From NCBI GenBank assembly GCA_905182575.1, contig CAJJCA010000011.1:1-64000 (forward strand): a DNA stretch of 64,000 nt, read 5' to 3'. This document shows positions 9,635 through 20,275 of the stretch, piece after piece. The notes beneath the pieces were generated by a model that saw only the letters and a list, made by a program, of their open reading frames with translations, ran no database searches and was not told where the DNA came from. The stretch comes from an uncultured Flavobacteriaceae bacterium (GTDB lineage Bacteria; Bacteroidota; Bacteroidia; Flavobacteriales; Flavobacteriaceae). Position numbers and translations under genes: made by a program. Every line of letters begins with the position of its first letter. Position 1 is the first letter of the stretch.

Positions 9635-10184
9635 TTGAATTATTTTTCAATTTATTTTTATCTTTTTGAGGATCATAAAGCATGCCTGTGCAAAGACACA
9701 TACTTCTTTCTGTACGGGTCAATACGTCATAGTTCTTGCAGGTCTGACAGCCTTTCCAGAAATCCGGATCATCGGTTAATTCAGAAAAGGAAACAGGTTT
9801 ATAACCCAGTTCATAGTTGATATTCATCACCGCCATTCCAGTAGTGATTCCAAATATTTTTGCGTCGGCATATTTTTTTTTTGAAAGCCTAAATACCCTT
9901 TGTTTAATTTTTTTAGCAAAAAGTTTTCCCCTGTGGTCTGGGTTCACGATCAAGCCCGAATGCGCAACATATTTTCCATGCCCCCAGACTTCGATGTAGC
10001 AAAATCCAGCAAATTGATCATTGTCTAATGCAATAATCGCATTTCCAGATTCCATTTTTTTACTGATGTATTCAGCGCTTCTCCTGGCAATACCAGTTCC
10101 TCTGACTTTTGCCGATTCACCGATACAAACGCTAATCGCCTTTGAGTGTTTAATATGTCTTGAGTTGGCAATAATAATTTCCAT
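9624..10184 (-). CDS. GNAT acyltransferase heading the arg operon (likely acylglutamate formation)
   Basis: This GNAT-family acyltransferase of about 186 residues is the first gene of the arg operon. The acyl-CoA binding region reads SGLIVNPDHRGKLFAKKIKQ, matching the GNAT motif A (xxxRGxG/A). The C-terminal part has four cysteines in the pattern CQTCKNYD...CLC, perhaps a metal site. Position suggests that it supplies N-acylglutamate, the committed substrate, since no argA or argJ is in the operon. Whether it uses acetyl-CoA or succinyl-CoA is unknown. The ORF track starts at TTG 10193; I prefer the ATG at 10184 (MEIIIANSRH). Confidence 0.8.
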   Translation of the reverse strand: MEIIIANSRHIKHSKAISVCIGESAKVRGTGIARRSAEYISKKMESGNAIIALDNDQFAGFCYIEVWGHGKYVAHSGLIVNPDHRGKLFAKKIKQRVFRLSKKKYADAKIFGITTGMAVMNINYELGYKPVSFSELTDDPDFWKGCQTCKNYDVLTRTERSMCLCTGMLYDPQKDKNKLKNNSNGE

Positions 10185-10235
10185 TATTGACAAATTTAAA
10201 AAAGTTTAAAAAAAATAGAAAGATTCTTGGAAAAC

Positions 10236-10325
10236 GAGACTGGGCGCACCTGAGTCTCATACTTTATATGATACCCACTAGGGGCGACGGTTACGACGCG
10301 GAAAGCGCAACGGAGCGATTGGTGA
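10236..10325. other. GC-rich patch with nested inverted repeats between arg operon and tilS
   Basis: This segment stands out from its very AT-rich surroundings. GAGACT (10236-10241) pairs with AGTCTC (10253-10258); TCATA/TATGA (10257-10271) makes an overlapping alternative; and CGC-GGAAA-GCG forms a small stem further on. It has no ORF. It could be a leader RNA of the arg operon (minus), a small RNA, or a remnant of foreign DNA. I recognise no known riboswitch class in it. The remaining bases up to 10469 are AT-rich and without visible features. Confidence 0.35.
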
Positions 10326-10469
10326 AACAATATTTAAGATTATATTATTGGTCATAACGGTACAAATTTCAACATTTATTTTTGTTTTTCAAAAAAAATC
10401 GACACAAAAGAAATAGTAGGTTGGTTTTGGATTTATTTTTATTGGGATGAATTATAGTTATTTCTTCTC

Positions 10470-10477
10470 TAAATTTG
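10470..10477 (+). promoter_or_regulatory. Candidate -7 element (TAAATTTG) of tilS
   Basis: It is a perfect TAnnTTTG match ending 4 bases before the tilS ATG, which would give a leaderless or nearly leaderless transcript. A TTG lies 25 bases further upstream, a looser spacing than usual for the -33 element. Confidence 0.4.
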
Positions 10478-10481
10478 CAAA

Positions 10482-11789
10482 ATGTTACTCGAGTTTCAAG
10501 CCCATATTAAAAGTTTAGGAATCTCCCGAAGTGATTCCATTCTACTCACGGTTAGTGGAGGGCTTGACAGCGTAGTAATGTCAGATTTGTTTTTTAAGAG
10601 TAAATTAAATTTTGGAATTGCACATTGTAATTTTAATCTAAGAGGAGTTGAAAGTGATAAAGATGCGACTTTTGTCCGAAAATTATCCGAACAATTTAAC
10701 TGTAAGTTTTTTGAAACCACTTTTAACACCAAGGTTCACATGGAAAAGCATAAGCTTTCTACTCAGTTGGCTGCTAGAGAATTACGCTATCAATGGTTTG
10801 AAGAAATAAGGGTTGCAAATGATTATTCTAAAATTGCAACTGGCCACCACCTCAATGACAGCTTAGAAACATTTCTGATCAACCTATCACGGGGATCAGG
10901 TCTCAAAGGACTTTTGGGGATTCCTGAGCAAACGAATACGCTTTTAAGACCGCTCTTGCCTTTTTCAAGGGAGATGATTTTAAATTATGCTCAAAAACAC
11001 CAATTGGAATGGAGGGAAGACAGCTCGAATGCAACTTTAGATTATTTAAGGAATCAATTGCGACATGAGGTAATTCCAGAATTAATAAAAGTTCAGCCAC
11101 AATTTTTAGAGGGTTTCAAAACTTCACTGTTAAACCTCAATTCAACTCGTATTGCCTTTGACCAACTTGTAAATGATTTTAAAGAAAAATATTTTTTAAT
11201 CGATAAAGAATTAATTTATATCTCAATCGAATCATTAATTTCAATTCAATCTAACGATGCCTTGTGGTATGAACTTTTTCGAGCATATGGTTTCCCAGAC
11301 CTTGCAAGTCTGAAAGCTTTAGTTTCTGCTCAATCGGGTAAGTTTTTAGAATCGGATACCCATCGGGTTTTAAAAGATCGAGATCAATTAATTATTTCTG
11401 TTAAAAAAGAATTTGATAAATCGGAATCTTATTTTGTTCTGGAGGAAACTCAAGAAATTACGGTTCCATTAAACCTGAAGTTTGAACAAAATAATTCTGT
11501 GAATTCTCCAAACAACAAAACTGCTTTTTTGAAATTAGATAAAATTAAATTCCCTTTAAAAATAAGAAAGTGGGAAGAGGGCGACCATTTTTTTCCTTCT
11601 GGGATGAGGGGCAAGAAATTGATGAGCAAATTTTTTAAAGACCAAAAATTTTCTAAAATTCAAAAGGAAAATCAGTGGCTTTTATGTTCTGAAAATCAAA
11701 TCATATGGGTCATTGGCCATCGATGTGACGATGGTTATATTTCACCCTCAGCCTATAAAAACAACCTCAAAATCACTTTAATAGATTAA
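10482..11789 (+). CDS. tilS: tRNA(Ile)-lysidine synthase
   Basis: It attaches lysine to C34 of the tRNA-Ile with CAU anticodon so that it reads AUA. The PP-loop ATPase motif TVSGGLDSVV is at about residues 23-32; GIAHCNFNLRG and TGHHLNDSLETFLINLSRGSG are the conserved N-type ATPase segments. The C-terminal domain (KFPLKIRKWEEGDHFFPSGM, then KKLMSKFFKDQK) is the TilS substrate-binding tail. It is 435 residues, uninterrupted, and normally essential. It is divergent from the arg operon and 10 bases before dsbD. Confidence 0.94.
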   Translation: MLLEFQAHIKSLGISRSDSILLTVSGGLDSVVMSDLFFKSKLNFGIAHCNFNLRGVESDKDATFVRKLSEQFNCKFFETTFNTKVHMEKHKLSTQLAARELRYQWFEEIRVANDYSKIATGHHLNDSLETFLINLSRGSGLKGLLGIPEQTNTLLRPLLPFSREMILNYAQKHQLEWREDSSNATLDYLRNQLRHEVIPELIKVQPQFLEGFKTSLLNLNSTRIAFDQLVNDFKEKYFLIDKELIYISIESLISIQSNDALWYELFRAYGFPDLASLKALVSAQSGKFLESDTHRVLKDRDQLIISVKKEFDKSESYFVLEETQEITVPLNLKFEQNNSVNSPNNKTAFLKLDKIKFPLKIRKWEEGDHFFPSGMRGKKLMSKFFKDQKFSKIQKENQWLLCSENQIIWVIGHRCDDGYISPSAYKNNLKITLID

Positions 11790-11799
11790 CTTATTTCAA

Positions 11800-13757
11800 A
11801 TGAGAAATTTACTACTACTTTACACGATTCTGTTTGCAACAATACTTAAGGCTCAAGAGCCTGTGACCTGGGTGACGGGGTTTGAGAAAGTATCAAACAC
11901 CGAATATGTTTTGAGTTTTGAGGCGTCAATTATCGAAAATTGGCACCTCTATGCGCTCGATTTACCAGAAGATGGTCCATTGCCAACAGAATTTGTTTTT
12001 AAAAATGAAGGGGTTAGCTTATGAATTGGTCGGGGCGATCACAGCGAGTGAAAGCATCACTGAATTTGATCCTATTTTTGAAATGGAGCTTTCTTATTTT
12101 GATAAAAAAGTATCCTTCCGTCAACGAATCCGATTGCTTAAACCCGATACCAGTCAAATTACGGGAGAAATCAATTACCAAGCCTGTGATGATAAAGTCT
12201 GTATTTTTAGGGAAGAATCTTTTGATTTTAATCTGTCCTCCGATATAAAAACCCATTGCAGAAAAAACATACACGCGGCAAGTAAATTAAAATCAGAAAA
12301 ATTAAAGATTAACTTTAAAGACAAATCGCTACTCGATCAAAACACGAATAAGGGAGCGGGGAGTGGTTATTTTAATTTGTTCTTATTGGGTTTTCTTGGT
12401 GGAATTATTGCTTTGCTCACTCCCTGTGTTTTCCCCATGATTCCGCTCACGGTTTCTTTTTTCTTAAAACAAGCGACTAGAAAACAAGGAGTGATCAGAG
12501 CGGTTCTTTATGGATTCTTTATATTGATTATCTATTTGATTTTAAGTTTGCCCTTCCATTTTCTCGACGCGGTAGATCCACAAATATTAAATAATATAGC
12601 GACGAATATCGTCTTAAACGTCGTCTTCTTTTTGGTGTTTATCTTTTTCGCTTTTTCCTTTTTTGGATATTACGAATTAACCTTACCCAGTGGATGGGGC
12701 AATCGGTCGGACACAGCAGCATCAGGTGGTGTTGTCTTGGGAATCTTTTTTATGGCACTCACTTTGGCAATCGTTTCGTTTTCTTGCACGGGTCCAATTT
12801 TAGGGTCATTACTTGCAAGTTCTTTGTCTTCTGACGCGGGGGCGATGCAACTGACAGTTGGGATGGGTGGTTTTGGCGCAGCATTGGCTTTGCCATTTGC
12901 CTTATTTGCCGTTTTCCCCAATGCACTCCAATCGATTCCTAAATCGGGGGGATGGATGACCAAAATCAAAGTGATTTTAGGCTTTCTAGAATTGGCACTG
13001 GCTTTAAAATTCCTTTCGAATGCTGACTTGGTTGGACATTGGGGACTTTTAAAAAGAGAAATATTTATAGGCATTTGGTTAATCATTTCCCTATTGCTAT
13101 TTCTTTATTTGATGGGTTGGCTTAGGTTTCCGCATGACGCTAAAGGAGAAAAAATTAAACCCATTCAAAGAATACTGGCTGTTTTGGCTTTAATTTTTTC
13201 GGTTTATCTCGGTTCAGGATTAGGGAAGGATCAAAAGGGACAATTGTCCTTACTTAGTGGTTTTCCACCTCCAGTTTTTTACAGTATCTATGAATTAGAA
13301 AGCGATTGTCCTTTGGCTTTAAATTGCTTTAAGGATTTTGAAGCAGGACAGCAATATGCCTTAAAAACTAACAAACCCATATTGCTTGATTTTACAGGTT
13401 GGGCATGTGTGAATTGCCGAAAAATGGAAGAAAATGTTTGGTCGAAAGGAGAGGTTTATCGAATGCTCAAAGATGAATTCATCATCATTTCTCTATACAT
13501 CGATGACCGAACGGAGTTGGCCTGAAACCTATCAATTTGATTTCCAATATCCCAATGGAAGGATCAAGACCATCAATACCATAGGGGAGAAGTGGGCGAC
13601 ATTTCAAAGCTTAAATTTTGAGAGTGCCTCTCAACCTTTTTATGTCCTAATGAGTCCGGACAATGTTTTGCTCAATCAGCCCATTCAATATACCGACAAG
13701 GTGACCTATGAAAACTGGTTAAAGCAAGGATTACAGAAGTTTAAAACCCTAAAGTAG
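11800..13757 (+). CDS. dsbD: Thiol:disulfide interchange protein DsbD-like, frame interrupted twice
   Basis: This membrane protein carries electrons from cytoplasmic thioredoxin to the periplasm. It begins with a signal peptide (MRNLLLLYTILFATILKAQ), then a DsbD-alpha/DsbC-like domain with the cysteine pair in ACDDKVCIF, eight or so membrane segments including TPCVFPMIPLTVSFF and SFSCTGPILG, and a C-terminal thioredoxin domain with WACVNCRKME. Two +1 breaks split it: near 12010-12016 (GGGG for GGG restores NEGLAYELVG) and at 13519-13520 (GG for G restores DDRTELPETYQF). All three segments are well conserved, so a complete protein of about 650 residues is likely encoded in the true sequence. 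Confidence 0.88.
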
Positions 13758-13841
13758 CGGTTTTACAGTGTTTATGAATCAGGTTTTGAGCTGGTATTTA
13801 ATATTTCATTATATTTAAATACTAATTCTTATCAATTCTTT

Positions 13842-14006
13842 ATGTTAATTTCTGTCTATGGAAGCGCTGTCTTTGGCGTGGATGCTCAACTCATTAACAT
13901 TGAAGTCAATATTGACGTTGGAATCGGTTACCATTTGGTCGGTTTACCCGATAATGCGGTGAGAGAAAGTAATTTTAGAATCGCTGCTGCCCTATAAAAT
14001 ATTGGC
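13842..14006 (+). pseudogene. 5' remnant of a YifB/ComM-type Mg-chelatase AAA gene
   Basis: From the ATG at 13842 the translation MLISVYGSAVFGVDAQLINI... GIGYHLVGLPDNAVRESNFRIAAAL is the typical N-terminus of the YifB/ComM family. It meets an in-frame TAA at 13995 exactly where Gln (CAA) is expected, and nothing else of the roughly 510-residue protein follows. It is therefore a truncated remnant of about 50 codons, unlike the frame-broken genes elsewhere that continue in another frame. Confidence 0.8.
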
Positions 14007-14308
14007 ACTATTACTTTTATACATCCAGATTATGTGTTTGAAAGTTATTATGATGGAAGCTCAGAGTATAATAATACTATGCTTTACCGACTTTTGTTAA
14101 AGCGAACAAACACTTATCGAGTGTTCAAAGTCGTGCTGATGTCGATGCGGTGGGAAGATGGAATGTTTTTGAAAACATTCGCACCTACCAAGAAAAAGTT
14201 TAGGAATTGTATTTACACACCATTGCGCAAGAAAAAGAAATTGAGGCTTTAAAAGTTGAAAATATACATTATCAGAAAACAATGAAAACCATTTTAGAGC
14301 GATTGTAA
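14007..14308 (+). pseudogene. 3' remnant of a surface/tail-fibre-like protein with coiled-coil end
   Basis: The translation ITFIHPDYVFESYYDG and, after a frame change, VQSRADVDAVGRWNVFENI... then ELYLHTIAQEKEIEALKVEN resembles the C-terminal region of flavobacterial tail-fibre or endosialidase-chaperone-like surface proteins, which end in a short coiled coil. A TAG at the expected Gln codon in EKV(Q)ELYLHTI and at least one frame change make it a dead fragment. The middle part (HLPG region) is missing. Family assignment is from memory of such tails and is tentative. The bases 14309-14521 after it hold nothing I can identify. Confidence 0.55.
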
Positions 14309-14521
14309 TTATTAAAAGACAAAAAGTAATTTTTAAATTGTTACTAGAATAAAAAATTCACTCTTTCTTGAGGGGATTTTTTTATGTATTCAATTGGTTT
14401 TAAATTCAACGGTTATGGATAAATATAAAAATTCATTTTGAATCGTTTAAAGACAAATCTAAAAACTCCAGGCTGAGGAATCACTAGATAAAAAATGACC
14501 TTATTCTTAGTAGATCAATGA

Positions 14522-15250
14522 TTACAATTCTTTGTAAACTTCTTCAAAAGGAACGCGAAAACGCTCGCCATAAACCCCTTCAGGTTTTCTGATGCCACAA
14601 CCAATGATCATGCTGATTTCTGCGCCAGCTGGAAGTTTAAGTAGTTTTTTCACCTGTTTGGAATCAAATCCCTCCATGGGGCAGGTGTCATAACCATGGC
14701 CGGCCATACTGACCATGAAATTTTGAGCGGCGAGTGCAGCACTTTTGTGACCTACGACGCGTAAATCGCTTGCGTTGACTTCCCGGTAGGTTGTTTTGGA
14801 TAGCCCTTTAATTCCCATTACTAATTTGTTCAAAAATCCACGAAATGGATTTCCTCCTTTGTATAATTGGGGGATAATCTCTTGATAGTAACCCAACGCT
14901 TTCTTTTGAGTATCGGGATCGACAATGTTCTTTTTGAGGAATCCTTTTTTTATGTACTCAATGTTGGCTGCTACCCTTTGTTGCCAAAGATCTCTCCTGA
15001 CGACAACTATAACCAATTGTTGCGCAGTTCTTGCAGCGGGTTGGTTGAAGCATGTTTTTGCAACAAGTTTACATTTTTCTTCGGAGGTGATGTGATGAAA
15101 TTCCCACAATTGCAGGTTGCTACTGGAAGGAGCCAGGTGGGCTTGCTCAAGACAATTCTTGACAGTTCCTGTAATTACTTTTTCCTTGTCATCGAAAATC
15201 CTAACGGATCTTCTGTATACAATGGCTTCACTTACTTTTTTTTCTGACAT
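14522..15250 (-). CDS. Nitroreductase family protein
   Basis: It is an FMN-dependent oxidoreductase of the nitroreductase fold, 242 residues, uninterrupted. The N-terminal IVYRRSVRIFDD is the FMN-phosphate contact (RRSxR), followed by QAHLAPSSSNLQLWEFHHI, also typical of FMN binding, and the late MIIGCGIRKPEG. Substrate cannot be inferred; members reduce nitroaromatics, quinones or enones. It overlaps the stop of the upstream aldehyde dehydrogenase by one base, so the two are likely co-transcribed. Confidence 0.85.
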   Translation of the reverse strand: MSEKKVSEAIVYRRSVRIFDDKEKVITGTVKNCLEQAHLAPSSSNLQLWEFHHITSEEKCKLVAKTCFNQPAARTAQQLVIVVVRRDLWQQRVAANIEYIKKGFLKKNIVDPDTQKKALGYYQEIIPQLYKGGNPFRGFLNKLVMGIKGLSKTTYREVNASDLRVVGHKSAALAAQNFMVSMAGHGYDTCPMEGFDSKQVKKLLKLPAGAEISMIIGCGIRKPEGVYGERFRVPFEEVYKEL

Positions 15251-16645
15251 TAAAGATTTTTAATTAAAAATTTTAGAAAGGATAATGACTTGGGGTAGGG
15301 GGCATAGCGACCAGGGATATCAAACCAAAAGCTGCGTTTTACGACAGGCTTTTTATGTGTAAATAACGCTAAGCTGTGTTTTCCGTGATAAGCGCCCATT
15401 CCGCTGTTGCCAATCCCGCCAAAAGGAAGATTATCATTGGCAAAATGGATGATAGAATCATTGGCGACTCCGCCGCCAAACGAATACTTGCTAAACAAGC
15501 TGTTGATGAATTTATTCTTTTTTGAAAACACATAAAACGCCAAAGGCCGCTCGCGATTTTGAAGGATTTCATGCAAATGCTGTTCTGATTCATAGCTCAC
15601 TATGGGAAGGATAGGTCCAAAAACTTCCTCTTTCATAAGCGGACTGTCTAGCTCCGGTTCATCAACAATTGTTGGGCCAAAGTAAAGGTTGTCTTCTTCT
15701 ACATTACCACCGAAAACAATGTTTTGGCTATGAAGATAATCTTTCAAACGGTTCAAATGTTTTTCATGAATGATCCTACCGTAATCCGCAGATAGGGATT
15801 GATCTTCCCCATAGGCCTTTTGGATTTCTTTTATGATTTGTTGGGTAAGCTCAGCTTTAATTTTTTTATCCACCAGAAGGAAGTCAGGCGCAATACAAGT
15901 CTGCCCACAATTGAGGAATTTTCCCCAAACAATTCTTTTTGCGGTCATCTTAATCGGTGCACTTGCATCGACAATACATGGGCTTTTTCCTCCCAACTCC
16001 AAAGTAGTGGGCGTTAAGTGTTACAGCTGCTGCTTTTGCAACAATTTTTCCGATAGAAGTGCTTCCAGTAAAAAAGATATAATCCCAACGTTTTTTCAAT
16101 AAGGCCGTCGCCATTAAAACATTTCCTTCCAGAACGGTTACATGTTCTGGTTCAAAAACTTCAGCGATGATTTCATTGATTATTTTGGCGGTGTTTGGTG
16201 CAAATTCAGAAGGTTTTACAACCACAGTATTTCCTGCAGCAACAGCACCTACCAATGGGGTGATGGCCAGTTGAAAAGGATAATTCCATGGACTGATAAG
16301 TAACGTTTTACCAAAAGGCTCAGGAATAATATAATCACGAGAAGGAAAGTTTAATAAACTACTTTGGACACGTTGCGGCCGGTTCCAACTGGGCAATAGT
16401 CGGATCATTTTTCTTATTTCCTTTTCTACAAAAATTGTCTCAGAAGTCATGGACTCGAAGCTAGATTTTCTAAGGTCTTTAAAAAGGGCTTGGTGAATCT
16501 CTTTTTCCTTTTGAATAATTGTTTTGAGTAACTTTTTAAGTTTTTCAACCCGGAAAGCACTGGACAAAGTTATTTGGGAAGAAAAAAACACAGCTTGTTT
16601 CTTGTGTATTAAATCGACGGTATTTTCTATGTTGATTTCTTCCAT
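15250..16645 (-). CDS. Aldehyde dehydrogenase (ALDH3-like), frame interrupted once
   Basis: This NAD(P)-dependent aldehyde dehydrogenase of about 465 residues is close to the coniferyl/fatty aldehyde (class 3) group. Visible are LLISPWNYPFQL, AGNTVVVKPSEFAPNT, FFTGSTSIGKI, the catalytic glutamate in LELGGKSP and the nucleophilic cysteine in NCGQTCIAPDF, plus NLPFGGIGNSGMGAYHG near the end. The frame shifts by +1 near 16014-16017: removing one A from ACTTAACG on the coding strand gives VTLTPTTLELGGKSP. Both halves are strongly conserved, so sequence error is more likely than decay. Confidence 0.88.
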
Positions 16646-16857
16646 TATTTTCTAATTCTTTTTTTGTTTTGAAATCAAAGATAATCTAATCGAATTTCTT
16701 AGAAAATTTTATTCTTTGAATGTGTGGTTAAAAACCAATTAAAACGTTATAAATCAATTGATTGAATAAGCTTGTTTTGTTTTGAACATAATGTATAATA
16801 ACATATTAATAAACACTTATTTATTGACTCAAATTAAATTCGTATTAAATTAATAGA

Positions 16858-18535
16858 ATGGAGCTTAATAAATTCAGTAAAAGAGTTACGCAAGATACCA
16901 CACAGCCTGCTGCGCAAGCGATGTTACATGCAATCGGAATGACCGATGAGGACTTTAAAAAACCTTTGATTGGAATTGCAAGTACAGGCTATGAGGGGAA
17001 TCCTTGTAACATGCACCTGAATGATCTTTCGGTTCATGTGAAAGCTGGTATAGCCCCTCATGATATGTTGGGTTTAATTTTTAATACTATTGGAGTTAGT
17101 GATGGAATTTCCATGGGAACTCCTGGAATGCGATTTTCGCTGCCTTCAAGAGACATTATTGCGGATTCGATTGAAACTGTGGTTCAGGCCATGTCCTACG
17201 ATGGAGTTGTTACGGTAGTGGGCTGTGACAAAAATATGCCAGGTGCATTAATTGCGATGCTTCGTCTGAATCGTCCTTCCATATTAGTTTACGGAGGGAC
17301 TATTGCTGCTGGTTGTCACAAAGACAAAGAGCTTGATGTTGTATCGGCTTTCGAAGCATGGGGAGAAAAAGTAGCCGGTGTTATTGACGAAAAAGAATAT
17401 AAAGAGGTTATTCGTAACGCATGCCCTGGAGCAGGAGCTTGCGGTGGAATGTACACAGCAAACACTATGGCTTCTGCTATAGAAGTACTTGGGATGGCAT
17501 TGCCATACAATTCGTCAAACCCTGCTGTAAGTGACCAGAAAATAGAAGAATGTAAGGCTTTGGGGCCTGCGATGAAAAACCTTTTGGAAAAGGACATCAA
17601 ACCCCTTGATATTGTTACAAAAAAATCATTGGAAAACGCATTGCGCTTGATCACAGTATTGGGAGGGTCTACAAATGCAGTATTGCATTTTCTGGCCATA
17701 GCCAAAGCAGCTGACATTGATTTAACCATTGATGATTTTCAAAGAATAAGTGATTCGACTCCATTTCTTAGCTGACTTAAAGCCAAGTGGAAAATACTTA
17801 ATGAAAGACCTTCATAATATCGGAGGAGTTCCAGCAGTATTGAAGTTTATGCTTGAGAATGATATGCTACATGGCGATTGTTTAACTGTTACAGGTAAGA
17901 CCCTTGCTGAGAATTTGGCATCGGTACCGAGCTTAAAAGATAATCAAGATTTGTTTAGACCTATTGAAAGACCAATAAAAAATAGTGGACATATAAGAAT
18001 TTTAAAAGGGAATTTAGCTACCGGAGGCTCGGTTGCTAAAATAACAGGTAAGGAAGGTTTACGTTTTGTTGGTCCTGCCAGAGTTTTCAATGGAGAATAT
18101 GACGCTAATGACGGAATTCGTGCAGGAAAAGTAAAGAAAGGCGATGTGGTCGTCATTCGTTATGAAGGTCCAAAAGGAGGCCCAGGGATGCCAGAAATGT
18201 TGAAACCTACTGCTGCAATTATGGGTGCTGGTCTTGGAAAAGATGTCGCCCTTATTACGGATGGTAGATTTTCAGGAGGAACTCACGGATTTGTCGTAGG
18301 ACACATTGTTCCTGAAGCCCAAGAAGGAGGTTCGATCGGACTTTTGGAAGACGGGGATGTTATCACGATTGATGCCGAAACCAATACTTTGAGTGTTGAT
18401 TTGTCTGATGCTGAGATTGAAACTAGGAAAACCAAATGGGTACAACCCGCATATAAATTTACTAAGGGAGTATTATTTAAATACATTAAAAGTGTTGCTA
18501 CAGCTTCAGAAGGTTGTGTAACTGATACCGAATAA
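16858..18535 (+). CDS. ilvD: Dihydroxy-acid dehydratase, frame interrupted once
   Basis: It dehydrates the dihydroxy acids in valine and isoleucine synthesis using an Fe-S cluster. The cluster cysteines are in [17 protein letters not shown] and [16 protein letters not shown]; late motifs include [12 protein letters not shown] and [16 protein letters not shown] +1 break at about 17767-17772 separates ...DSTPFL from [11 protein letters not shown]: the sequence reads CTT-AGC-TGA where CTT-GCT (or CTA-GCT) is expected. The full protein would be about 558 residues. It heads the ilvD-B-N-C cluster, and the 3-base gap to ilvB argues for one transcript. Confidence 0.93.
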
Positions 18536-18537
18536 AA

Positions 18538-20268
18538 ATGAAAACAACGGAGAATAAAATTTCTGATAACCCAACGAAGGGAATCAAAATAAGCGGAGCC
18601 GAAGCAGTTATCCGCTGTCTTTTGGCAGAAGGGGTTGACTTGATTTACGGTTATCCTGGGGGAGCAATTATGCCCATCTACGATGAATTGTATAAGTTTC
18701 AAGAGGAGCTTCAACATGTTTTAACGAGACACGAACAAGGAGCAACTCATGCGGCTCAAGGATTTGCTCGAACTTCAGGTAAAGTGGGAGTTGCCATGGC
18801 TACTTCTGGCCCTGGTGCAACCAACTTGGTCACCGGAATTGCAGATGCTCAAATAGATTCTACACCGATGGTTTGTATCACGGGACAAGTAGGATCTCAT
18901 TTATTGGGTTCTGACGCTTTTCAAGAAACTGACATCATTGGTATTTCAACGCCAGTGACCAAATGGAATTGCCAAATAACGAAAGCAAGCGAAATTCCAT
19001 CGGTTATGGCTAAGGCATTTTACATCGCGCGTTCAGGCCGTCCAGGACCAGTTTTGATAGACATCACAAAAGACGCTCAGTTTGATACTTTTGATTTTTC
19101 TTATGAAAAATGCACTGGAATAAGAAGTTATAAACCTGTTCCAGAAATTGAACCGACTTCTAATGTAATACCTGCTGAAGCAATTAATAATGCTAAAAGA
19201 CCTTTTATTATATGGGGACAAGGAGTTATTCTTGGAAATGCTGAACAAGAGTTTAAAGATTTTGTTGAGAAATCTGGTATTCCTGCTGCATGGACCATTC
19301 TTGGACTTTCTGCTTTGCCAACGGCACATCCACTCAATGTAGGAATGGTCGGAATGCATGGGAATTATGGACCAAACATGCTCACCAACGAATGTGATTT
19401 GTTAATCGCCATCGGGATGCGTTTTGATGATCGAGTAACTGGAGATCTTAATACTTATGCAAAGCAAGCCAAAGTCATTCATTTTGAAATAGACCCTGCT
19501 GAGGTAAATAAAAATGTAAAAGCAGACATTCCAGTAATGGGAAGTTGTAAAGACAGCTTGGCTGCAATTTTATCTTTGATAAAAAACAATACCCATGAAA
19601 AATGGATCAATCGCTTTGATGAATATATGAAAATAAAGTGGAAAAGGTTATTGACAAAGACCTGAATCCGACAAAAGAAGGATTGACCATGGGAGAGGCC
19701 ATAATGGCAATAAACAAACATACCAAAGGGGATGCTGTGATCGTAACTGATGTAGGGCAACACCAAATGGTTGCCTGTCGATATGCAGAATTTGTTCGGT
19801 CTAAGAGTAACGTGACTTCTGGAGGTCTTGGAACAATGGGCTTTGCCCTTCCCTGCAGCAATAGGTGCTAAAATGGGAGCTCCTGAAAGAGAGGTCGTTG
19901 CCGTGATTGGTGATGGAGGTTATCAGATGACGATTCAAGAATTGGGAACCATTTTTCAAACCCAAACTGCAGTAAAAATTGTTGTTTTAAACAATGATTT
20001 CCTCGGAATGGTAAGACAATGGCAACAGATGTTTTTTGAAAAAAGATATGCTTCCACTGAAATGGTAAACCCTAATTTTGTGGCCATTGCAAAAGGCTAT
20101 CATTTGGAGGCTAAAAAAGTTGATAAAAGAGAAGATCTTGATGCTGCTGTTGCGGAAATGATCGCTTCAGATAAACCTTATTTTTTAGAAATATGTGTTG
20201 AGAAAGAAGCCAATGTATTCCCAATGATTCCAGCTGGCGCATCAGTCTCAGAAATACGTCTTAATTAA
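18538..20268 (+). CDS. ilvB: Acetolactate synthase large subunit, frame interrupted twice
   Basis: This TPP enzyme condenses two pyruvates, or pyruvate and 2-oxobutyrate. The N-terminal [15 protein letters not shown] and [15 protein letters not shown] hold the cofactor-activating glutamate; DDRVTGD is in the FAD/middle domain; and [12 protein letters not shown] with [13 protein letters not shown] binds TPP-Mg. The frame changes at about 19629-19631 (-1; a base is missing after DEYM before [11 protein letters not shown]) and at 19851-19853 (+1; CCC for CC restores [12 protein letters not shown]). The two shifts cancel, so both ends share one frame. About 576 residues are expected. Confidence 0.93.
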
Positions 20269-20275
20269 TTATATT

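Noticed and set aside
10246-10280. CTGAG...ATACCC text resembling part of a TPP riboswitch
   Set aside because: The second conserved arm (AACCTGA, TAATxCCxGCGxAGGGA) is absent and the flanking genes are not for thiamine.
12670-13086. 138-residue minus-strand ORF inside dsbD
   Set aside because: It is an antisense shadow of the conserved DsbD membrane domain.
17316-18717. Minus-strand ORFs (137 and 144 residues) opposite ilvD/ilvB
   Set aside because: Shadows of conserved genes in other frames.
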